Positions 37,215-46,228 of a stretch of 64,000 nt of DNA are shown piece after piece. This DNA comes from Xanthomonas sp. GPE 39 (GTDB lineage: Bacteria; Pseudomonadota; Gammaproteobacteria; Xanthomonadales; Xanthomonadaceae), in contig NZ_JZHZ01000007.1 in assembly GCF_000963005.1 (NCBI RefSeq), positions 1,675,727 through 1,739,726 on the forward strand, in the 5' to 3' direction. Made by a program: the position numbers and the translations under genes. Under the pieces are notes generated by a model that did no database searches, had not been told where the DNA came from, and worked only from the letters and a program-made list of their open reading frames with translations. Numbering within the stretch: the stretch's first letter is position 1; the number at the start of each line of letters is the position of its first letter.

Positions 37215-37922
37215 ATGAAACACTTCACCCTAAAAACCCTATGCATGACCGCGCTGTTGGCCACCACCAACCTTGCATTCGCCGCAGATACCGGCAAGGC
37301 ACCGTTCTCGCTTCCACCACTACCGTATGCGAACGCAGCCTTGGAGCCAGCCATCGATGCGCGAACGATGGAAATCCACCACGACCGCCATCACAAGGCT
37401 TACGTGGACCATCTCAATGAAAAGGTGAAAGACTATCCGGACCTGGCGACGACCTCGCTGGAGGACATCCAGGCTCACATCTCGCGTTACGACACGACAG
37501 TCCGCAACAATGCCGGTGGTCACTACAACCACAGCCTCTTCTGGACGCTGATGGCACCGGTCGGCAAAGGCGGCAGTCCCTCGCCCGCACTCAAAGCCAA
37601 GTTGGTGCAGACATTCGGCTCGGAAGCCGCCTTCCAGACCAAATTCGCCGAAGCGGCCGGGAAATTATTCGGCTCTGGCTGGGCATGGCTGATCCTCAAA
37701 CCAGATGGTTCACTCGCCATCACCACCACGGCCAATCAGGACAACCCACTGATGGACGTCGTCGCCGAGCACGGCACGCCGCTGCTGGCACTGGATGTGT
37801 GGGAACACGCTTACTACCTGCAATACCAGAACAAACGCACCGACTACATCAAATCATGGTGGTCGGTGGTGAACTGGAATCAGGTCAACGCACGCTTCGA
37901 GAAAGCCGTCGGCAAGCATTGA
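37215..37922 (+). CDS. exported Fe/Mn superoxide dismutase
   Basis: This 235-residue protein starts with a Sec signal peptide (MKHFTLKTLCMTALLATTN, cleavage near AFA|AD about residue 25). The mature part is a Fe/Mn SOD: N-terminal HHDRHHKAYVDHLN (metal His), GGHYNHSLFW (metal His), and DVWEHAYYLQYQNKR (metal Asp and His). It removes superoxide, here probably in the periplasm, whereas most Fe/Mn SODs are cytosolic. Fe versus Mn use cannot be told with confidence from the motifs. Position after mntH suggests a manganese/oxidative stress locus. Confidence 0.92.
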   Translation: MKHFTLKTLCMTALLATTNLAFAADTGKAPFSLPPLPYANAALEPAIDARTMEIHHDRHHKAYVDHLNEKVKDYPDLATTSLEDIQAHISRYDTTVRNNAGGHYNHSLFWTLMAPVGKGGSPSPALKAKLVQTFGSEAAFQTKFAEAAGKLFGSGWAWLILKPDGSLAITTTANQDNPLMDVVAEHGTPLLALDVWEHAYYLQYQNKRTDYIKSWWSVVNWNQVNARFEKAVGKH

Positions 37923-38112
37923 TTAGCGATGTCATGACAGCAGCGTTCTGCTCAGGTAATGCGGCTATCGCGGCATACGCCATATCCGGGACCTGAGCAG
38001 GCGCAACTTGCAAGTGCGGCACGAACACCGAACTGAGCGATGTGCTCATGCAGGGCTTCGTACATGTCACATACTGCCGACCGCGTGCGGCAGCTCAGCA
38101 AACGCCGCGAGG

Positions 38113-38784
38113 TCACCAGACCAGATCGTCGGGGATCTGATACTTTGGATCGGCATACGGGTCTTCCTCGGCCGCTGCGTTCGGATCCACTCGCAGCGCC
38201 ACCGCCGCCGGGAAGATCGCCTCCGCCTGATCCAGCAGTGCCGCAGTCACCAACAGATAGCGGCCATTCTGCTGCAGCACGCCCAATTCACCGGCGTTGA
38301 GCGACTTGAGCTGGTCGGCGGTGACGTAGATGCGCTTGATCTTGCCGCCATAAGGGAAATGCCGGGCGATATCGGCCTCGGCCTGATTCAGCGCCTGCCC
38401 CTTGAGCAGCTCGTCGAGCTTGGCCCGGGCCTCGCGACGCAGTCGTGCTTCTTCCTGCTTACGCCGCTCCGCCTCGATGCGTTCGTCCTTCTCACGCTGG
38501 GCGCGAATCGCATAGGCCTTGGCCAGATCGATGTCCTCGCGACGACGCGATGGCTGGCTGACCGACTGTACCTTGCCAGCATGCGGCCGCCCCGGCTTAT
38601 TGCCAGGCTTGCCGGTGGCCGGTGCCGCACCGGACGCACGTTCGCCGCGCCCTCCGGCAGGCACCGGTCGCTGCCCCGACCGCCCACGTGACGACGGTGG
38701 CGCGGCAGACGGAGCCTGGCGTTCGGGTTTGGGCGCGGGCTTAAAACCCAGGCCAAGCAATTGGTCGCGGAGGGTATCGCTCAT
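38113..38784 (-). CDS. DUF2058 family protein (YaiL-like)
   Basis: This 223-residue protein starts MSDTLRDQLLGLGF, typical of the family. Residues 18-75 are a basic Gly/Pro/Arg-rich disordered region. A highly charged helix follows (about 80-125, KAYAIRAQREKDERIEAERR) that is likely a coiled coil. The C-terminal DUF2058 domain contains HFPYGGKIKRIYVT and GRYLLVTAALLDQA. The family has been annotated as nucleoprotein or polynucleotide-associated, but the function is not established. ATG at 38784. The slyX gene precedes it on the same strand. Confidence 0.82.
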   Translation of the reverse strand: MSDTLRDQLLGLGFKPAPKPERQAPSAAPPSSRGRSGQRPVPAGGRGERASGAAPATGKPGNKPGRPHAGKVQSVSQPSRRREDIDLAKAYAIRAQREKDERIEAERRKQEEARLRREARAKLDELLKGQALNQAEADIARHFPYGGKIKRIYVTADQLKSLNAGELGVLQQNGRYLLVTAALLDQAEAIFPAAVALRVDPNAAAEEDPYADPKYQIPDDLVW

Positions 38785-38813
38785 CGGGACGGGATCGGAT
38801 CGATTCGGGGGGA

Positions 38814-39050
38814 TCAGTAATGCGGCGGCGGCGGTTCGTCGGAGGAATCGGCATATAGCGTGCTGCGCACTTTGCCCAAATCTTCAAGCAAATGACGCAG
38901 CAACGCCGCGTTACGCTGGCTTTCGGCACGCGCCTCGGCCAACGCATCGCTCAATTCGGATAACGCCTGTTCCTGGAAGGAAAGGCGCGTCTCCAATTCG
39001 ATCAGACGGTTTTCCAACAGCCTCTCCTGGGTAGAGACATCATGCTGCAT
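38814..39050 (-). CDS. slyX: SlyX family protein
   Basis: This 78-residue protein is one helix with heptad-like leucines ([20 protein letters not shown]), so probably a coiled coil, and ends with the family's PPPHY tail. No biochemical function is known. The ATG at 39050 is chosen over a GTG at 39065; it overlaps the last codons of ugd, so translation is likely coupled. Confidence 0.85.
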   Translation of the reverse strand: MQHDVSTQERLLENRLIELETRLSFQEQALSELSDALAEARAESQRNAALLRHLLEDLGKVRSTLYADSSDEPPPPHY

Positions 39051-40386
39051 GGATCGAACGTCCACGGCCGATACCGTAATAAGCCAAGCCGAAACCCTCC
39101 ATTTCCTGCGGATCGTAGAGATTACGGCCGTCGAACACCACTGCGTCGGCGATCATTTCCTTCATCCGCATGAAATCGGGACTGCGGAACTGCTTCCATT
39201 CGGTGACCACCACCAACGCATCGGCACCTTCCAGGGCCTGGAAAGCATCGCGGCAGAAGGTCAGATCGGCACGTTCGCCGAAGATACGCTTGGCCTCCTC
39301 GGCCGCCTCAGGATCGTAGGCACGCACACTGGCACCAGCCTGCCACAACTGCGCCAGCAATCGACGACTGGAGGCTGCGCGCATATCGTCGGTATTGGGC
39401 TTGAACGCCAGTCCCCACACCGCAAAGGTCTTGCCGGCCACGCCCTGCGCGGTACCGTAATGGCGCTGGATCAATGCGTACAAGTGGCCCTTCTGGGCCT
39501 CGTTGACCGCCTCCACCGCCTCCAGCAATTTTGCCGTGTGGCCATGCTGCTGCGCGGTGCGCGCCAGCGCCTGCACGTCCTTGGGAAAACACGAACCACC
39601 ATAGCCGGCACCCGGATAGATGAAGTGCCAGCCGATGCGCGGATCCGAACCGATGCCCTGGCGCACTCGCTCCACGTCGGCACCGACCCGCTCGGCAATG
39701 TTGGCGATCTCGTTCATGAAACTGATCTTGGTCGCCAGCATCGCATTGGCCGCGTACTTCGTCAGTTCGGCCGAGCGCACGTCCATCTCCACGATACGGT
39801 CATGGTTGCGGTTGAACGGCGCATAGAGACGGCGCAAGCGGCTCGCCGAGGTCGACTTGCTGCTACCGATCACGATGCGGTCCGGGCGCATGCAGTCGGC
39901 GAGCGCGTCGCCTTCCTTGAGGAACTCCGGGTTGGACACCACATCGAACTCGACTGTCTCGCCACGCGCTTGCAATTGCGCAGCGATGACAGCGCTCACC
40001 TTGTCGGCGGTGCCAACCGGAACCGTGGATTTATTGACCACGATGGTCGGCACTTGAATGTGCTGGCCGATGGTGTGCGCCACCGCCAGCACGTACTGCA
40101 GATCGGCACTTCCATCCTCGTCCGGCGGCGTGCCGACGGCGATGAACACGATATCCCCATGCGCGATGGCGCTTGCCGCATCGGTGGTGAACGACAGTCT
40201 GCGTGCGGCGTGATTGGCCTTGACCATCGGCGAGAGACCCGGCTCGTAGATCGGAACCACCCCCGCGTTGAGCCCATCTACCTTGGCTTGGTCGATGTCG
40301 ACACAGACTACATGGTGGCCGACCTCGGCCAGACAAGTTCCGGTGACGAGGCCGACATAGCCGGTTCCGAATATCGCGACACGCAC
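39040..40386 (-). CDS. ugd: UDP-glucose 6-dehydrogenase
   Basis: This 448-residue enzyme oxidises UDP-glucose twice with NAD to UDP-glucuronate, a building block of xanthan and other polysaccharides. It has the N-terminal Rossmann domain ([12 protein letters not shown]), VPVGTADK, the catalytic cysteine in GGSCFPKD (about residue 260), and the C-terminal UDP-binding domain ([10 protein letters not shown]). The start is a GTG at 40386, with AAGGA 6 bases before it. It is a cytosolic enzyme. The slyX and DUF2058 genes follow on the same strand. Xanthan synthesis genes (gum) are not in the window. Confidence 0.95.
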   Translation of the reverse strand: MRVAIFGTGYVGLVTGTCLAEVGHHVVCVDIDQAKVDGLNAGVVPIYEPGLSPMVKANHAARRLSFTTDAASAIAHGDIVFIAVGTPPDEDGSADLQYVLAVAHTIGQHIQVPTIVVNKSTVPVGTADKVSAVIAAQLQARGETVEFDVVSNPEFLKEGDALADCMRPDRIVIGSSKSTSASRLRRLYAPFNRNHDRIVEMDVRSAELTKYAANAMLATKISFMNEIANIAERVGADVERVRQGIGSDPRIGWHFIYPGAGYGGSCFPKDVQALARTAQQHGHTAKLLEAVEAVNEAQKGHLYALIQRHYGTAQGVAGKTFAVWGLAFKPNTDDMRAASSRRLLAQLWQAGASVRAYDPEAAEEAKRIFGERADLTFCRDAFQALEGADALVVVTEWKQFRSPDFMRMKEMIADAVVFDGRNLYDPQEMEGFGLAYYGIGRGRSIHAA

Positions 40387-40401
40387 GCAATGTCCTTTCG
40401 C

Positions 40402-41349
40402 TTACTTAAGGATGCTCAGCAGTTCCACGTCGAAAGTCAACGTCGCATCCGGACCGATCGGACCACCTGGCGTCCCCTTGGGGCCATAGCCAAGGTTGGA
40501 AGGAATCCAGAAGCGGTACTTGGAGCCAACCGGCATCAGCGCAACGCCCTCGCTCCAGCCCGGAACCACCTGGTTCAGCATGAACTCGGCCGGCTGGCCG
40601 TTCTTGTAAGAACTATCGAAGACGGTGCCATCCAGCAGCTTGCCTTCGTAGTTCACCCGCACTTTGCTGGTCGGCATCGGCCGCTCGCCGCTGCCCTGAC
40701 GCAGCACCATGTACTGCAACCCCGACGGCGTGGTGATCACGCCTTTCTGGGTCTTGTTATGCGCCAGGAAAGCATTGCCCTTCTCGCGATTCTCCGTGGC
40801 CATCGCGGCCTGCTTGGAGGTGCCGAAGGCCTGCAAAATGGCTGCCGACTGCTCCTGGGTCATGACCGTCTCGCCCTTGGCAAACACGGTGCGTACCGCC
40901 CCCATCAGCGTCGGCAGGTCGATATCGCTCTGGATGCGCGCCAACGACGGGCCGACCGCACGGTCGCCCAGCATCAGCCCGACATTTTCCTTGGACACCT
41001 GCGGCGGCTTACTACCCGGCGCCACGCCCGGCAATGGCTGACCGCTACGCGCGGCCAACTGGGTGCGCAGCGCCGTGTCGGTCGCCTTGGTCTGCTCGTC
41101 GGACAGCAACGGCTTGCCGCCCTTGAACGCATTCTCGATCGCACGCTGCAACGCATTGAGATCGATATCCTGGGCAATCGGCTCGAACGAACGCGCTACA
41201 TCCATGCCGATCGCATAACTGACTTTTTGTTTCTCACTGGTCAGTGCCGCTGCCTTGTTGACCGCCGGCCCTTCCGCGAACGCATTTCCCATCAGCACCA
41301 CCATCCCCATCATCAGTGACGCCGCGGCGCCGCGTATTGCCATCTTCAT
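40402..41349 (-). CDS. exported FKBP-type peptidyl-prolyl isomerase (Mip/FkpA-like)
   Basis: This 315-residue protein has a Sec signal peptide (VLMGNAFA|EG, about residue 26). Two N-terminal FKBP dimerisation-type segments follow (VSYAIGMDVARSF, and ENVGLMLGDRAVGPSLARI), suggesting an internal duplication. The C-terminal FKBP catalytic domain (about 210-315) has VRVNYEGKLLDGTVFDSSY, PGWSEGVALMPVGSKYRFWI and LGYGPKGTPGG. It would act as a periplasmic folding chaperone. Mip-like proteins affect virulence in some plant and animal pathogens. The length exceeds the usual 230-270 residues because of the extra N-terminal part. Confidence 0.9.
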   Translation of the reverse strand: MKMAIRGAAASLMMGMVVLMGNAFAEGPAVNKAAALTSEKQKVSYAIGMDVARSFEPIAQDIDLNALQRAIENAFKGGKPLLSDEQTKATDTALRTQLAARSGQPLPGVAPGSKPPQVSKENVGLMLGDRAVGPSLARIQSDIDLPTLMGAVRTVFAKGETVMTQEQSAAILQAFGTSKQAAMATENREKGNAFLAHNKTQKGVITTPSGLQYMVLRQGSGERPMPTSKVRVNYEGKLLDGTVFDSSYKNGQPAEFMLNQVVPGWSEGVALMPVGSKYRFWIPSNLGYGPKGTPGGPIGPDATLTFDVELLSILK

Positions 41350-41438
41350 TCGCTTACTTTCCTAGACAGTGAATTGCACGCGCCAGGATGGCGCAAGAGC
41401 CGCATTGTCGCACGCGCGGCAGAGATGTTGCTTCGCAT

Positions 41439-42005
41439 TCAATGTGAACCCGATTGCGCTTTCAGTTCGCGCTCGATGGCACTGAGCAATGCCGGATCGT
41501 CCGGCTTGACCTTACTCGGGAACTGCGCCACCACGTGCCCATCGCGGGCGATCAAATATTTGTGGAAGTTCCAGCCTGGCGCAACGCCGGTGGCTTGGGT
41601 CAACTGCCGGTACAACGGCGTCGCCTCGGCACCGACCACATGCACTTTCTCGAACATCGGAAACTTGACGCCATACGTTAGCGTGCAGAACTCCTGAATC
41701 TGCTTTTCCGATCCCGGCTCCTGCCCCATGAAGTCGTTGGACGGGAAACCCAGCACGCTGAAGCCCTGTGCCGCGTAGCGCTGCTGCAACTTCTCCAGGC
41801 CTTCGTACTGCGGGGTATAGCCGCATTTGCTCGCAGTATTGACCACCAACAACACCTTGCCGCCATAGGTTTTGTTCAGATTAATCGCGTCCTTGCCGGC
41901 CAACGGACGGTAATCCACATCCAGCACAGAGGCCGCCCAGGCGCTACCGACGACACCGGCAGCAGCCATAATCATCATGAAAAACAATCGCTTGGGAGCT
42001 TTCAT
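41439..42005 (-). CDS. exported glutathione peroxidase family protein
   Basis: This 188-residue protein has a signal peptide (GVVGSAWA|AS, about residue 24) and then a GPx fold. The catalytic cysteine is Cys61 in NTASKCGYTPQY; GFPSNDFMGQEPGS carries the catalytic Gln region and WNFHKYLI the Trp/Asn pair. Bacterial Cys-type members mostly use thioredoxin. Export makes it a likely periplasmic hydroperoxide reductase. The ATG at 42005 starts the signal peptide directly; an earlier in-frame ATG (42032) adds nine residues. The FKBP gene follows about 90 bases downstream on the same strand. Confidence 0.88.
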   Translation of the reverse strand: MKAPKRLFFMMIMAAAGVVGSAWAASVLDVDYRPLAGKDAINLNKTYGGKVLLVVNTASKCGYTPQYEGLEKLQQRYAAQGFSVLGFPSNDFMGQEPGSEKQIQEFCTLTYGVKFPMFEKVHVVGAEATPLYRQLTQATGVAPGWNFHKYLIARDGHVVAQFPSKVKPDDPALLSAIERELKAQSGSH

Positions 42006-42074
42006 CAGAACACCACCAGGGTATGAAGACATGGAAGACAGCTGCGACCATACCGAAGGTTGAGATGAGGTGGG

Positions 42075-42114
42075 TTGACATGTCGCGCTATAGTGTTATA
42101 GTTAAATACAACAC
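42075..42114 (+). promoter_or_regulatory. strong promoter with overlapping operator ahead of the GntR/ABC operon
   Basis: TTGACA (42075-42080) and TATAGT (42097-42102) are separated by 16 bases, a near-consensus sigma-70 promoter. GTGTT (42093-42097) and AACAC (42110-42114) form an inverted repeat covering the -10 box and the start site. This is where a GntR-type repressor encoded in the operon would be expected to bind. Confidence 0.8.
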
Positions 42115-42135
42115 CACGCATACAGTACAGACGCG

Positions 42136-42378
42136 ATGCGCAACGAACGTCTCCGGCAGCACTTCCAGACCACACTGATCGTCGGCGCTGTGCTCCTGGC
42201 TGGCGGGATCGGCAGCCTTTACAGCCTGGGACGGCTGCCAGCTGATGGCGGCAGCCCCCTTCGTACCGACAACGCCGACGAGGCACCGGCCGTCACTACA
42301 CCGACGAGCAGACAGCTACGCAGCTCGCTGTCGATGCCTTATTTCTCCTTCGCACGCGCACTGCACTCACGGAGCTAA
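42136..42378 (+). CDS. small membrane protein, first gene of the GntR/ABC operon
   Basis: This 80-residue protein has one hydrophobic segment (TTLIVGAVLLAGGIGSLYSL, about 12-31) after a basic start, then a Ser/Thr/Ala-rich exterior part. I do not recognise a family. It starts about 25 bases after the expected transcription start of the strong promoter, and its stop is 2 bases before the GntR gene, so it belongs to that operon. It might be a small partner of the ABC transporter. Confidence 0.6.
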   Translation: MRNERLRQHFQTTLIVGAVLLAGGIGSLYSLGRLPADGGSPLRTDNADEAPAVTTPTSRQLRSSLSMPYFSFARALHSRS

Positions 42379-42380
42379 GC

Positions 42381-42743
42381 ATGAGCGATATCCACTGGAG
42401 CGACGGCGCTCCAATCTACCGGCAGCTAAAAGACAAGGTCATCGCGATGATGCTCGATGGCCTTATCAAACCCGGTGACGCGCTGCCCTCGGTGCGCCAG
42501 GTCGCCGCCGAGTACAAGCTCAACCCGATCACCGTCTCGCGCGCCTACCAGGAATTGGCCGACGATGCCCTGGTCGAAAAGCGCCGCGGGCTAGGCATGT
42601 TCATGACCGAGGAAGCAGCACAGAAGCTGCTCGGCAACGAACGCGAACGCTTTCTCACCGAAGATTGGCCCTTGATACTGGAACGCATCCAGCGTCTTGG
42701 CCTGACGTTAGAAGACCTTTTGTCAGAGGGAAGAACACCATGA
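42381..42743 (+). CDS. GntR-family regulator, YtrA type
   Basis: This 120-residue protein has a GntR winged helix (about 10-75; IYRQLKDKVIAMMLDGLIKP, then LPSVRQVAAEYKLNPITVSR) and only a short C-terminal tail, the mark of the YtrA subfamily. These regulators usually repress their own operon, which encodes an ABC transporter. The genes around it fit: a promoter with an inverted repeat over the -10 box upstream, and ABC ATPase and permease genes downstream with ATGA overlaps. The effector is unknown. Confidence 0.92.
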   Translation: MSDIHWSDGAPIYRQLKDKVIAMMLDGLIKPGDALPSVRQVAAEYKLNPITVSRAYQELADDALVEKRRGLGMFMTEEAAQKLLGNERERFLTEDWPLILERIQRLGLTLEDLLSEGRTP

Positions 42744-43621
42744 ACGCCGCTGTCGCCGCATCCGAACCCGTCGTTTTCGCGCAAGGATTACGCAAGACCT
42801 ACAACAACGCGCCAGCACTGGCACAGACCTCCTTCGTCATCCAACCCGGGCGCATCATTGGCCTGATCGGCCCCAACGGCGCCGGCAAGACCACCGCACT
42901 GAAGGCAATGCTCGGCCTGTGCTCAGTGGAAGGCGAACTGCGCGTGCTCGGCCTGGATCCACGTAAGCAGCGCGACGCGCTGATGAACCAGGTGTGCTTC
43001 ATCGCCGACGTCGCGGTGCTGCCACGCTGGATGCGGGTGCGCGAAGCGATCGACTTCGTCGCCGGCGTGCATCCACGCTTCGACCGTGCCAAATGCGAGC
43101 GCTTCCTCGCCAACACCAAACTCTCGCCCAAACTGCGCGTGCGCGAAATGTCCAAGGGCATGATCGTGCAATTGCACCTGGCGCTGGTGATGTCCATCGA
43201 CGCGCGCTTGCTGGTGCTGGACGAACCGACCCTGGGGCTGGACATCTTGTACCGCAAAGAGTTCTACCAGCGCCTGCTGGAAGACTACTTCGACGCGGAA
43301 AAGACCATCATCATCACCACCCATCAGGTGGAGGAAGTCGAACACATCCTCACCGACGTGCTGTTCATCCGCGACGGTCGCATCGTACTCAGCGCCGAGA
43401 TGGAACACATCGCCACGCGCTACACCGAACTGCTGGTTCCGGCCGAACGCAGCGAGCAGGCACGTGCACTGCACCCCATCGACGAGCGCAGCCTGCCGTT
43501 CGGCAAATCGGTCTTCCTGTACGACGGCGTGGCGCAAACAGACCTCGTCGCACTTGGTGAAACCCGTAACCCCGGCCTGGCCGATCTGTTCGTCGCCATC
43601 ATGAAAGGGACCTACGCATGA
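42740..43621 (+). CDS. ABC transporter ATP-binding protein
   Basis: This 293-residue protein has Walker A (GPNGAGKTTA, about 47-56), a degenerate signature (REMSKGMIVQL in place of LSGGQ), Walker B (LLVLDEPTLGLD, about 155-166), and the switch His (ITTHQVEEVEH). The C-terminal 80 residues are an extra domain of unknown role. It starts within the stop of the GntR gene (ATGA) and its stop overlaps the permease start, so it is translated as part of the operon. The altered signature motif is common in YtrB-like ATPases. Whether it exports a peptide or lipid is not known. Confidence 0.9.
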   Translation: MNAAVAASEPVVFAQGLRKTYNNAPALAQTSFVIQPGRIIGLIGPNGAGKTTALKAMLGLCSVEGELRVLGLDPRKQRDALMNQVCFIADVAVLPRWMRVREAIDFVAGVHPRFDRAKCERFLANTKLSPKLRVREMSKGMIVQLHLALVMSIDARLLVLDEPTLGLDILYRKEFYQRLLEDYFDAEKTIIITTHQVEEVEHILTDVLFIRDGRIVLSAEMEHIATRYTELLVPAERSEQARALHPIDERSLPFGKSVFLYDGVAQTDLVALGETRNPGLADLFVAIMKGTYA

Positions 43622-44598
43622 ATGCTCCAGCCAAGACCATCACGTCCATGTCCACGTTCAAGTGGCTACTCAAGCGCGAATTTTGGGAACATCGCGGCGG
43701 CTTTCTATGGGCACCGATCATCACCGGCGGCATCATCGCCGCGCTGTACGCGCTGCTGGCAATGGTCGGCAGCGTGGCAGGCCATGATCGCGGCATCAAC
43801 GACATGCGTTGGAGAGATGCTGCGGAAAATGCCAACGAAATCATCGGCAAGATCGGCGACGGCACCATGCTGGCAGGCGTGCTACTAGCCTGTATCGTGA
43901 TGGCTTTCGTGGTGTTCTTCTACGCATTGGGCACGCTGTACGACGACCGCCGCGACCGTAGCGTGCTGTTCTGGAAATCGCTGCCGGTGTCGGACCTGAG
44001 CACGGTGCTGTCCAAGGTCGTGTGGGCGCTAGTGCTAGCGCCGATCCTGGCGCTGGGAATCGGCCTGCTGTTTGGTCTGGTGCTGTGGCTGGTCACCGCC
44101 TTGACCATGTCGTTCAACGGCGTCCAACAAAGCGGCGCGGTCTTCACCCATTCGCACCCACTGCAGATCATCGGCGGCGTGCTGTCCAACCTGCCGATCT
44201 ACGCGATGTGGTCACTGCCGACAATCGGCTGGCTGATGTTCTGTTCGGCCTGGGCACGTTCCAAGCCGTTCCTGTGGGCGGTGCTGATTCCGATCCTCAG
44301 TTGCGTCACCGCCAGCATGATGAACATCCTGCCGATGCTGCATTTGAACAACAATCTGATCTGGTACACGGTGATCTACCGCGGCTTGCTGAGCGTGATG
44401 CCCGGAACCTGGCTGTCGGTGCTGCGCGAAAGCGCGCCGCCGACGCAAATCGACAGTGCCCAAGACTTGGCCGACACGATCCAGCTCAGCGGCGCTTGGC
44501 GCATCTTCCAGCAACCCGATATCTGGATCGGTGCCGTGATCGGCGTCGCCTTCATCGGTGCGGCGATCTACCTGCGTCGCTGGCGCGACGAAGCCTGA
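43618..44598 (+). CDS. ABC transporter permease
   Basis: This 326-residue integral membrane protein has about six hydrophobic segments (starting with LWAPIITGGIIAALYALLAM and ILALGIGLLFGLVLWLVTAL). YALGTLYDDRRDRSVLFWKS between the second and third is typical of ABC-2-type permeases paired with YtrB-like ATPases. It overlaps the ATPase gene by 4 bases. A short gap with AAGGAG then leads to an exported protein gene, which may be the last gene of the operon. Confidence 0.88.
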   Translation: MNAPAKTITSMSTFKWLLKREFWEHRGGFLWAPIITGGIIAALYALLAMVGSVAGHDRGINDMRWRDAAENANEIIGKIGDGTMLAGVLLACIVMAFVVFFYALGTLYDDRRDRSVLFWKSLPVSDLSTVLSKVVWALVLAPILALGIGLLFGLVLWLVTALTMSFNGVQQSGAVFTHSHPLQIIGGVLSNLPIYAMWSLPTIGWLMFCSAWARSKPFLWAVLIPILSCVTASMMNILPMLHLNNNLIWYTVIYRGLLSVMPGTWLSVLRESAPPTQIDSAQDLADTIQLSGAWRIFQQPDIWIGAVIGVAFIGAAIYLRRWRDEA

Positions 44599-44647
44599 GC
44601 ACTGCGCCGCCCCCGTCTGTGCTTTTTGATCAACAAGGAGTTCCGCC

Positions 44648-45469
44648 ATGCGCAAGACCTTCGTCCTGTGCGCGCTACTGTTACCCGCCGTGGCCATGGC
44701 CGAGGAGTGCAAGTATTCCGAACCGCGCGAACTGAAGCTAAAACTGGACGGCATCAAGTCGGTCCTGTTGGACATACAACAAAACGCCATCAAGCTCACC
44801 GGTAATGGCAACGGCAGCTCCGAATTGCGCGGCAGCGCCTGTGCTTCCGATGCGGACATGCTCAAGGAACTGACCGTGCATCAACGGCGCGATGGCGACA
44901 CGCTGGTGGTGACCCTGCAGCATGAAGGCACGATTCACGGCATCAACCTGGGCAATCGCTATGCCTATCTGAACATGGCCGGCAGCGTTCCGGCGAACCT
45001 GCAAGTGCAATTGCGCCTGGGTTCCGGCAATGCCGACATCGGCAGCGTTGCATCGCTCGAAGCCAGGGTCGGCTCCGGCGACTTACATGCGCATGCCATC
45101 AATGGCCCTGTCACCGTCACTGTGGGATCGGGAGACGTGGAGTTGCACGGCATCGGCAGCCTGACCATGCCGACGCTCAATTCGGGCAACAGCACGGTCA
45201 ATCAGGTCGTCGGCGACATCAAGGTCGGCAACGTCGGCTCCGGCGAACTGAGCGTACACGGGGTACATGGCAATGTGCAGATCGACAGCGTCGGCCCAGG
45301 CGACGTAAGGTTGAATGATGTCACTGGCAATGTCGCGCTCCATAGCATCGGCTCTGGAAATGTGAGCGTCGACAACATCGGCGGCAATCTGAGCGTGCAA
45401 CGGACCGGCAGCGGCGACATCCACCAGCGCGGAGTAAGCGGCAGCGTCCACTTGCCTAAACCACGTTAA
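44648..45469 (+). CDS. exported Gly/Ser/Asp repeat protein, possible beta-solenoid
   Basis: This 273-residue protein has a signal peptide (LLLPAVAMA|EE, about residue 19). Residues 120-270 consist of loosely repeated units of 18-20 residues with the core GSGD, GSGN or GSGE followed by V/L-x-V/L-x (VGSGDLHAHAI, VGSGDVELHGI, VGSGELSVHGV, IGSGNVSVDNI, TGSGDIHQRGV). Such alternating patterns suggest a right-handed beta-helix, as in DUF4097/DUF2807-type surface or adhesin-like proteins. An AAGGAG site precedes the ATG. It follows the ABC permease by 49 bases. Function unknown. Confidence 0.75.
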   Translation: MRKTFVLCALLLPAVAMAEECKYSEPRELKLKLDGIKSVLLDIQQNAIKLTGNGNGSSELRGSACASDADMLKELTVHQRRDGDTLVVTLQHEGTIHGINLGNRYAYLNMAGSVPANLQVQLRLGSGNADIGSVASLEARVGSGDLHAHAINGPVTVTVGSGDVELHGIGSLTMPTLNSGNSTVNQVVGDIKVGNVGSGELSVHGVHGNVQIDSVGPGDVRLNDVTGNVALHSIGSGNVSVDNIGGNLSVQRTGSGDIHQRGVSGSVHLPKPR

Positions 45470-45517
45470 TCTAGCGACCCTATACACCACGCTCCACACC
45501 ATACGAGAACACGACTA

Positions 45518-46078
45518 ATGCAGCACTCCTCCTCACTACCTATGTCCGCCATCGCGCTGGCCTGCTTACTGACGCTGTCCGCCTGCCACCCCTCGACCCC
45601 GGCCGACAACACAGACGCAGATCGCAATGACGTGCAAAGCACGATGACCTCAGACGGCGACATCATGCTCAATGCCCCAGGCCAACCACCGGCTATCATC
45701 GGCCACGACGGCAGCTTGTCGATCGACGGCAAACACGTCGCGCTTAACCCCGAGCAGAGCTCGCTGCTGATGGCGTATCGAGGGCAAATCCAAGCGCTCG
45801 GCAAACAGGGCATGGAGGTCGGCAAGCAAGGCGCGGCACTGGGAGTCAAGGCAGCTGGTGAGGCCGTATCCAACGTTTTCAGCGGCAATGCCAGCCACAC
45901 CGGCGATAGCATCAATGCCCAGGCCGAGCAGGTGAAACAGGCAGCCATGCAAATCTGCGGTCAGATCGGGGCACTCAAAACGGTGCAAAATCTACTTGCA
46001 GAGAAACTGCCGCAGTTCCGTCCGTATGCCCATTTGCAGCAAAGCGACATCCAACGCTGCAAGGATGCGAACAAGTAA
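45518..46078 (+). CDS. lipoprotein of unknown function (DUF2884/YggN-like)
   Basis: This protein (186 residues from 45518, or 178 from an ATG at 45542) has a lipobox LTLSAC. The segment IIGHDGSLSIDGKHVALNPE and LLMAYRGQIQALGKQG are similar in layout to YggN/DUF2884 proteins, but I am not certain. The following part is Gly/Ala-rich and helical, and two cysteines (QICGQIG, QRCKDAN) may pair. It shares the IG-x-DGSL motif with the next gene, so the two may be paralogues. Confidence 0.65.
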   Translation: MQHSSSLPMSAIALACLLTLSACHPSTPADNTDADRNDVQSTMTSDGDIMLNAPGQPPAIIGHDGSLSIDGKHVALNPEQSSLLMAYRGQIQALGKQGMEVGKQGAALGVKAAGEAVSNVFSGNASHTGDSINAQAEQVKQAAMQICGQIGALKTVQNLLAEKLPQFRPYAHLQQSDIQRCKDANK

Positions 46079-46228
46079 TCGGCACCGGGCTGGCCATCAG
46101 CATCACGATGCCAGCCCACCGGTTTGCCTTGGCGCCAACGCAAAACCCTCTACACGACGCTGAAGAACAACGCATCTGGCTTAGCACGCTCTAAGATAGG
46201 CGGCACTTTCCTGCACCATCGCCGACCA

